DNA of 13,487 bases from JAWLCG01 sp041687295. GTDB lineage: Bacteria; Planctomycetota; Phycisphaerae; SM23-33; FEN-1343. The notes under the pieces were generated by a model, which was not told the origin of the DNA, searched no databases, and saw only the letters and a list, made by a program, of their open reading frames with translations. How positions within the stretch are numbered: the stretch's first letter is position 1; every line of letters starts with the position of its first letter. The stretch covers positions 1 through 13,487 of the forward strand of contig JAWLCG010000101.1 of the NCBI GenBank assembly GCA_041687295.1, read 5' to 3'. Positions 11,407 to 13,487 of this stretch are shown here, piece by piece. The position numbers and the translations under genes were made by a program.

Positions 11407-13266
11407 ATGAATTTCCTCAGTGCAGGCTGGGCGGCGGCGGGGCTGCTGGCGGTGCCGATCCTCCTGCTGTACCTGCTGAAGATGCGCCGCCGGCCGGTGG
11501 AGGTCTCCAGCACGATGCTCTGGGGGCAGGTGCTCGCCGACATCCGCGCCAACACGCCCTTCCAGAAGCTCCGCCGCAACCTGCTGCTGATCCTGCAGCT
11601 GCTGACGCTGGCGATCCTGGTGCTGGCGCTGTGCCAGCCCGTGGTCCGCGCCAGCGGCCTGGGCGGGGCCCAGACCGTCGTCATCGTCGACGCCTCGGCC
11701 AGCATGCAGGCCGACGACGCCCCGGGCAACCGCACGCGCTTTGAGCAGGCGGTGCGGCAGGCCGAGCGGCTGATCGACAGCCTGCGGACGCACGACCGGA
11801 TGATGCTGATCGTGGCCGGCCCGCCGGGCATGGGGGCCCGTTCGGCGTTCTCGGCCGACAAGGGTGAGCTGCGGCGCCTGCTGCGGGGCGCCCGCCCCTT
11901 CGACGCGCCGGCGGCCGTCGAGGAGGCCCTGCGCCTGGCGGCCTCGAGCCTCACCAGCGCCCAGGCCGGCGGGGGCCTCCGCGGCCGGGTGTATCTGCTC
12001 AGCGACGGCGTGGGCGTGAGCATCCCCGCCCTGCCCGGCCTGGCCGAGGCCCTCGAGTACGTCCGCATGGGGGCCACCGATCAGAACCTCGGCATCGTCG
12101 GCCTGTCCGTCGAGCCCGGCGAGGGCGGCAACCAGCGGGTGCTGGTCAACGTGGCCAACCCGACGGGTACCGAGCAGACCGTGCACGTGAACTTCGCCTT
12201 CGGCAGCGAGAGCCACTGGATCGACACGCATCAGCTGGTCGTGCCGGCCGGCGGGCGGGCCTCGACGCTGCTGGAGGCCCCCCTGCCCCCGGGCCGGCTG
12301 TGGGTGACCCTGCGCGGGCCCGAGGACGTGCTGGCGGTGGACTCGACGGGCTACGTCCTGCTGGCCGAGCCGCGCCGCCTGCGAGTGCAGCTGATCACCG
12401 AGGGCAACCCCGTGCTCGAGCCGCTGCTGTCGGCCGCCCAGGACAACGGGATGGTCCAGGCCACCGTCGTCCGCCCCGGCCAGGCCGGCCAGGCCGAGCC
12501 CGCCGACGTGACGATCTACGACAGCGTCCCCGTCCCGCCTGCGCTGCCCGCCGGCGAGGTGGTGCTGATCAACCCGCCCGGCCAGGCCGGCGCGTTCCGC
12601 CGCACCGGAACGCTGAGCCGACCCGCCGTCACCAACATCCGCAGCGAGGCCGATGAGCTGCGCTTCGTGAACCTCGCCGACCTGGCCATCGCCGAGTCCG
12701 GCCAGTACGCCCACGACGGATCGGCCGTGCTGCTGGCCGAGAGCGGGCCCTGGCCCCTGCTGGCGTACGCGGATCGGCCCGGCGGGCGGCAGTACCTCGT
12801 CGCCTTCCACCTCGCCGACAGCACCTGGGCGACCGACGTGGGCCTGCTGATCTTCGTCAGCAACCTCCTGGACCGGGCGCGGGCGGCTCACTTCGTCGGA
12901 CAGGCCCAGATGGTCCCCACCGGCCAGCCCGCCCGCCTGCCGCCCGGCACCGAGCCGGTCACCGTGACCGACCCTGCCGGCAAGACCCACACGCTCACCC
13001 CCGACGCCCAGGCCTTCGCCGCCACCGGGCGGGCCGGCTTCTACACCGTCCACCGCGGCGACACCGAGACCGCCTTCGCCGCCAACCTGCTCAGCGAGAC
13101 CGAGACCGACCTGGCCCCCCGCGCCCTGGCCACCACCGCCGGCGCCGCCATCGCCCAGCAGGACGACGTCATCCGCACCGACCGCCCCCTGTGGCCCTGG
13201 CTGGCCCTGGCCGCCGCGCTGGCCCTGATGGTGGAGTGGTACTGCTACCACCGACGCGTGGCGTGA
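11407..13266 (+). CDS. BatA / von Willebrand factor A domain membrane protein
   Basis: The 619-residue protein opens with an aerotolerance-regulator N-terminal (BatA) domain: a membrane segment (about 5-24), the basic patch LLKMRRRPVEVSSTMLW (23-39) and a second membrane segment (57-78). A VWA domain follows (about 89-260) with MIDAS residues DASAS (95-99) and a later aspartate at D200 in YLLSDG; the expected MIDAS threonine is not apparent in GARPFDAPAAVEEAL. Beta-rich regions (about 230-580) precede a C-terminal membrane segment (about 594-612) ending in a basic tail. VWA domains mediate metal-dependent protein contacts, and BatA-type proteins act in envelope assemblies, often beside MoxR ATPases and DUF58 proteins, none of which is in this window. 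GAGGG upstream supports the ATG at 11407. The gene is transcribed away from the MazG-like gene. A link to the ABC and M1 genes is inferred from proximity only. Confidence 0.93.
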   Translation: MNFLSAGWAAAGLLAVPILLLYLLKMRRRPVEVSSTMLWGQVLADIRANTPFQKLRRNLLLILQLLTLAILVLALCQPVVRASGLGGAQTVVIVDASASMQADDAPGNRTRFEQAVRQAERLIDSLRTHDRMMLIVAGPPGMGARSAFSADKGELRRLLRGARPFDAPAAVEEALRLAASSLTSAQAGGGLRGRVYLLSDGVGVSIPALPGLAEALEYVRMGATDQNLGIVGLSVEPGEGGNQRVLVNVANPTGTEQTVHVNFAFGSESHWIDTHQLVVPAGGRASTLLEAPLPPGRLWVTLRGPEDVLAVDSTGYVLLAEPRRLRVQLITEGNPVLEPLLSAAQDNGMVQATVVRPGQAGQAEPADVTIYDSVPVPPALPAGEVVLINPPGQAGAFRRTGTLSRPAVTNIRSEADELRFVNLADLAIAESGQYAHDGSAVLLAESGPWPLLAYADRPGGRQYLVAFHLADSTWATDVGLLIFVSNLLDRARAAHFVGQAQMVPTGQPARLPPGTEPVTVTDPAGKTHTLTPDAQAFAATGRAGFYTVHRGDTETAFAANLLSETETDLAPRALATTAGAAIAQQDDVIRTDRPLWPWLALAAALALMVEWYCYHRRVA

Positions 13267-13271
13267 GGGGC

Positions 13272-13303
13272 GTTAATCGGTTGACTGGTTAATTGGTTAA
13301 CCG
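13272..13303. repeat. Octamer tandem repeat, four units (GTTAAYYG type), locus 2
   Basis: Four units start at 13272, 13280, 13288 and 13296: gttaatcg, gttgactg, gttaattg and gttaaccg, followed by gtaag. The array has the same period, number and near-identical units as the one at 5197-5228. It begins 5 bp after the BatA-VWA stop codon. Confidence 0.8.
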
Positions 13304-13334
13304 GTAAGAACATTTCACTGCAAGGCGGCGCTTG

Positions 13335-13410
13335 TGGAGTGCGGCGACAGGGTCGCCGCTTTGGCTCGCTGCGGAACAAGCCAAAGCGGCGATTTCATCG
13401 CCGCACTCCA
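13335..13410. repeat. Inverted repeat with 32-bp arms, each arm itself a hairpin
   Basis: The left arm (13335-13366) and the reverse complement of the right arm (13379-13410) are identical except for the central five bases (CAGGG against TGAAA). Within each arm GCGGCGA/TCGCCGC forms a 7-bp stem around those five bases. The arms are 12 bp apart, so a 76-bp cruciform or two side-by-side hairpins can form. The rest of 13267-13482 shows nothing else convincing. Confidence 0.85.
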
Positions 13411-13482
13411 AAGGGGCGGGCCGTCTTTGAGGCGTGAGAATCGATGGGTGACGAGGGTCTGTACCAACGAAGGGGAAGCACG

Positions 13483-13487
13483 ATGCA
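13483..13487 (+). CDS. Possible start of a further gene, cut by window edge
   Basis: An ATG at 13483 follows AAGGGGAAG by a spacing of 4 bases, a plausible ribosome-binding site, and only five bases of the frame are visible. It cannot be identified. Confidence 0.25.

Noticed and set aside
11281..13251. Minus-strand open frame of 656 codons opposite the BatA-VWA gene
   Set aside because: Gly, Gln and Val-rich shadow without domains; the plus-strand frame has BatA and VWA motifs.
13267..13487. Insertion-sequence end or integration site at the 32-bp inverted repeat
   Set aside because: No transposase or integrase frame, no target duplication seen, and the arms are only 12 bp apart.

Overview
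The window is about 70% G+C. Its genes look like those of an uncultivated planctomycete-type bacterium: a long BatA/VWA membrane protein, an ABC-2 exporter with a duplicated permease, a membrane-anchored M1 peptidase with a TPR-like stalk, and a GH38 alpha-mannosidase, separated by gaps rich in short repeats. The phylum is an inference from protein types, composition and repeat content. No rRNA or marker gene is present.

Layout: (i) 3-1562 (+) is the C-terminal part of a GH38 alpha-mannosidase cut by the window edge. (ii) 1563-1901 holds a GTAG-headed REP-like hairpin and the terminator stem of a convergent cold-shock gene (1902-2120, -), which has a good sigma70-like promoter and a leader of about 165 nt. 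(iii) A long minus-strand series follows. In transcription order it is a MazG-like protein (11281-11009), a TPR + M1 metallopeptidase (10892-8100), a 736-residue two-pass membrane protein of unknown function (7762-5552), an ABC ATPase (5187-4255) and a fused double ABC-2 permease (4255-2429). The last two genes share one base (TGATG). (iv) A BatA-VWA membrane protein (11407-13266, +) diverges from the MazG-like gene. (v) 13267-13487 holds two repeats and perhaps the start of another gene.

How they may work together: the ATPase and permease form one exporter. The large extracytoplasmic proteins beside them (M1 peptidase, 736-residue protein, BatA-VWA) suggest an envelope system that processes or moves material outside the cytoplasm. 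The idea is supported by the known family in which an ABC-2 permease is fused to an M1 aminopeptidase. Gaps of 116-364 bp argue against a single tight operon except for the ATPase-permease pair.

The most unusual content is intergenic: three or four REP-like hairpins headed by GTAG; two arrays of four octamers (consensus GTTAAYYG), one beside six octamers ending GCGTC; and an inverted repeat with 32-bp arms that differ only in their central five bases. No transposase or RAYT gene is in the window, so these would be non-autonomous copies. No tRNA, rRNA, CRISPR array, insertion sequence or phage gene was seen.
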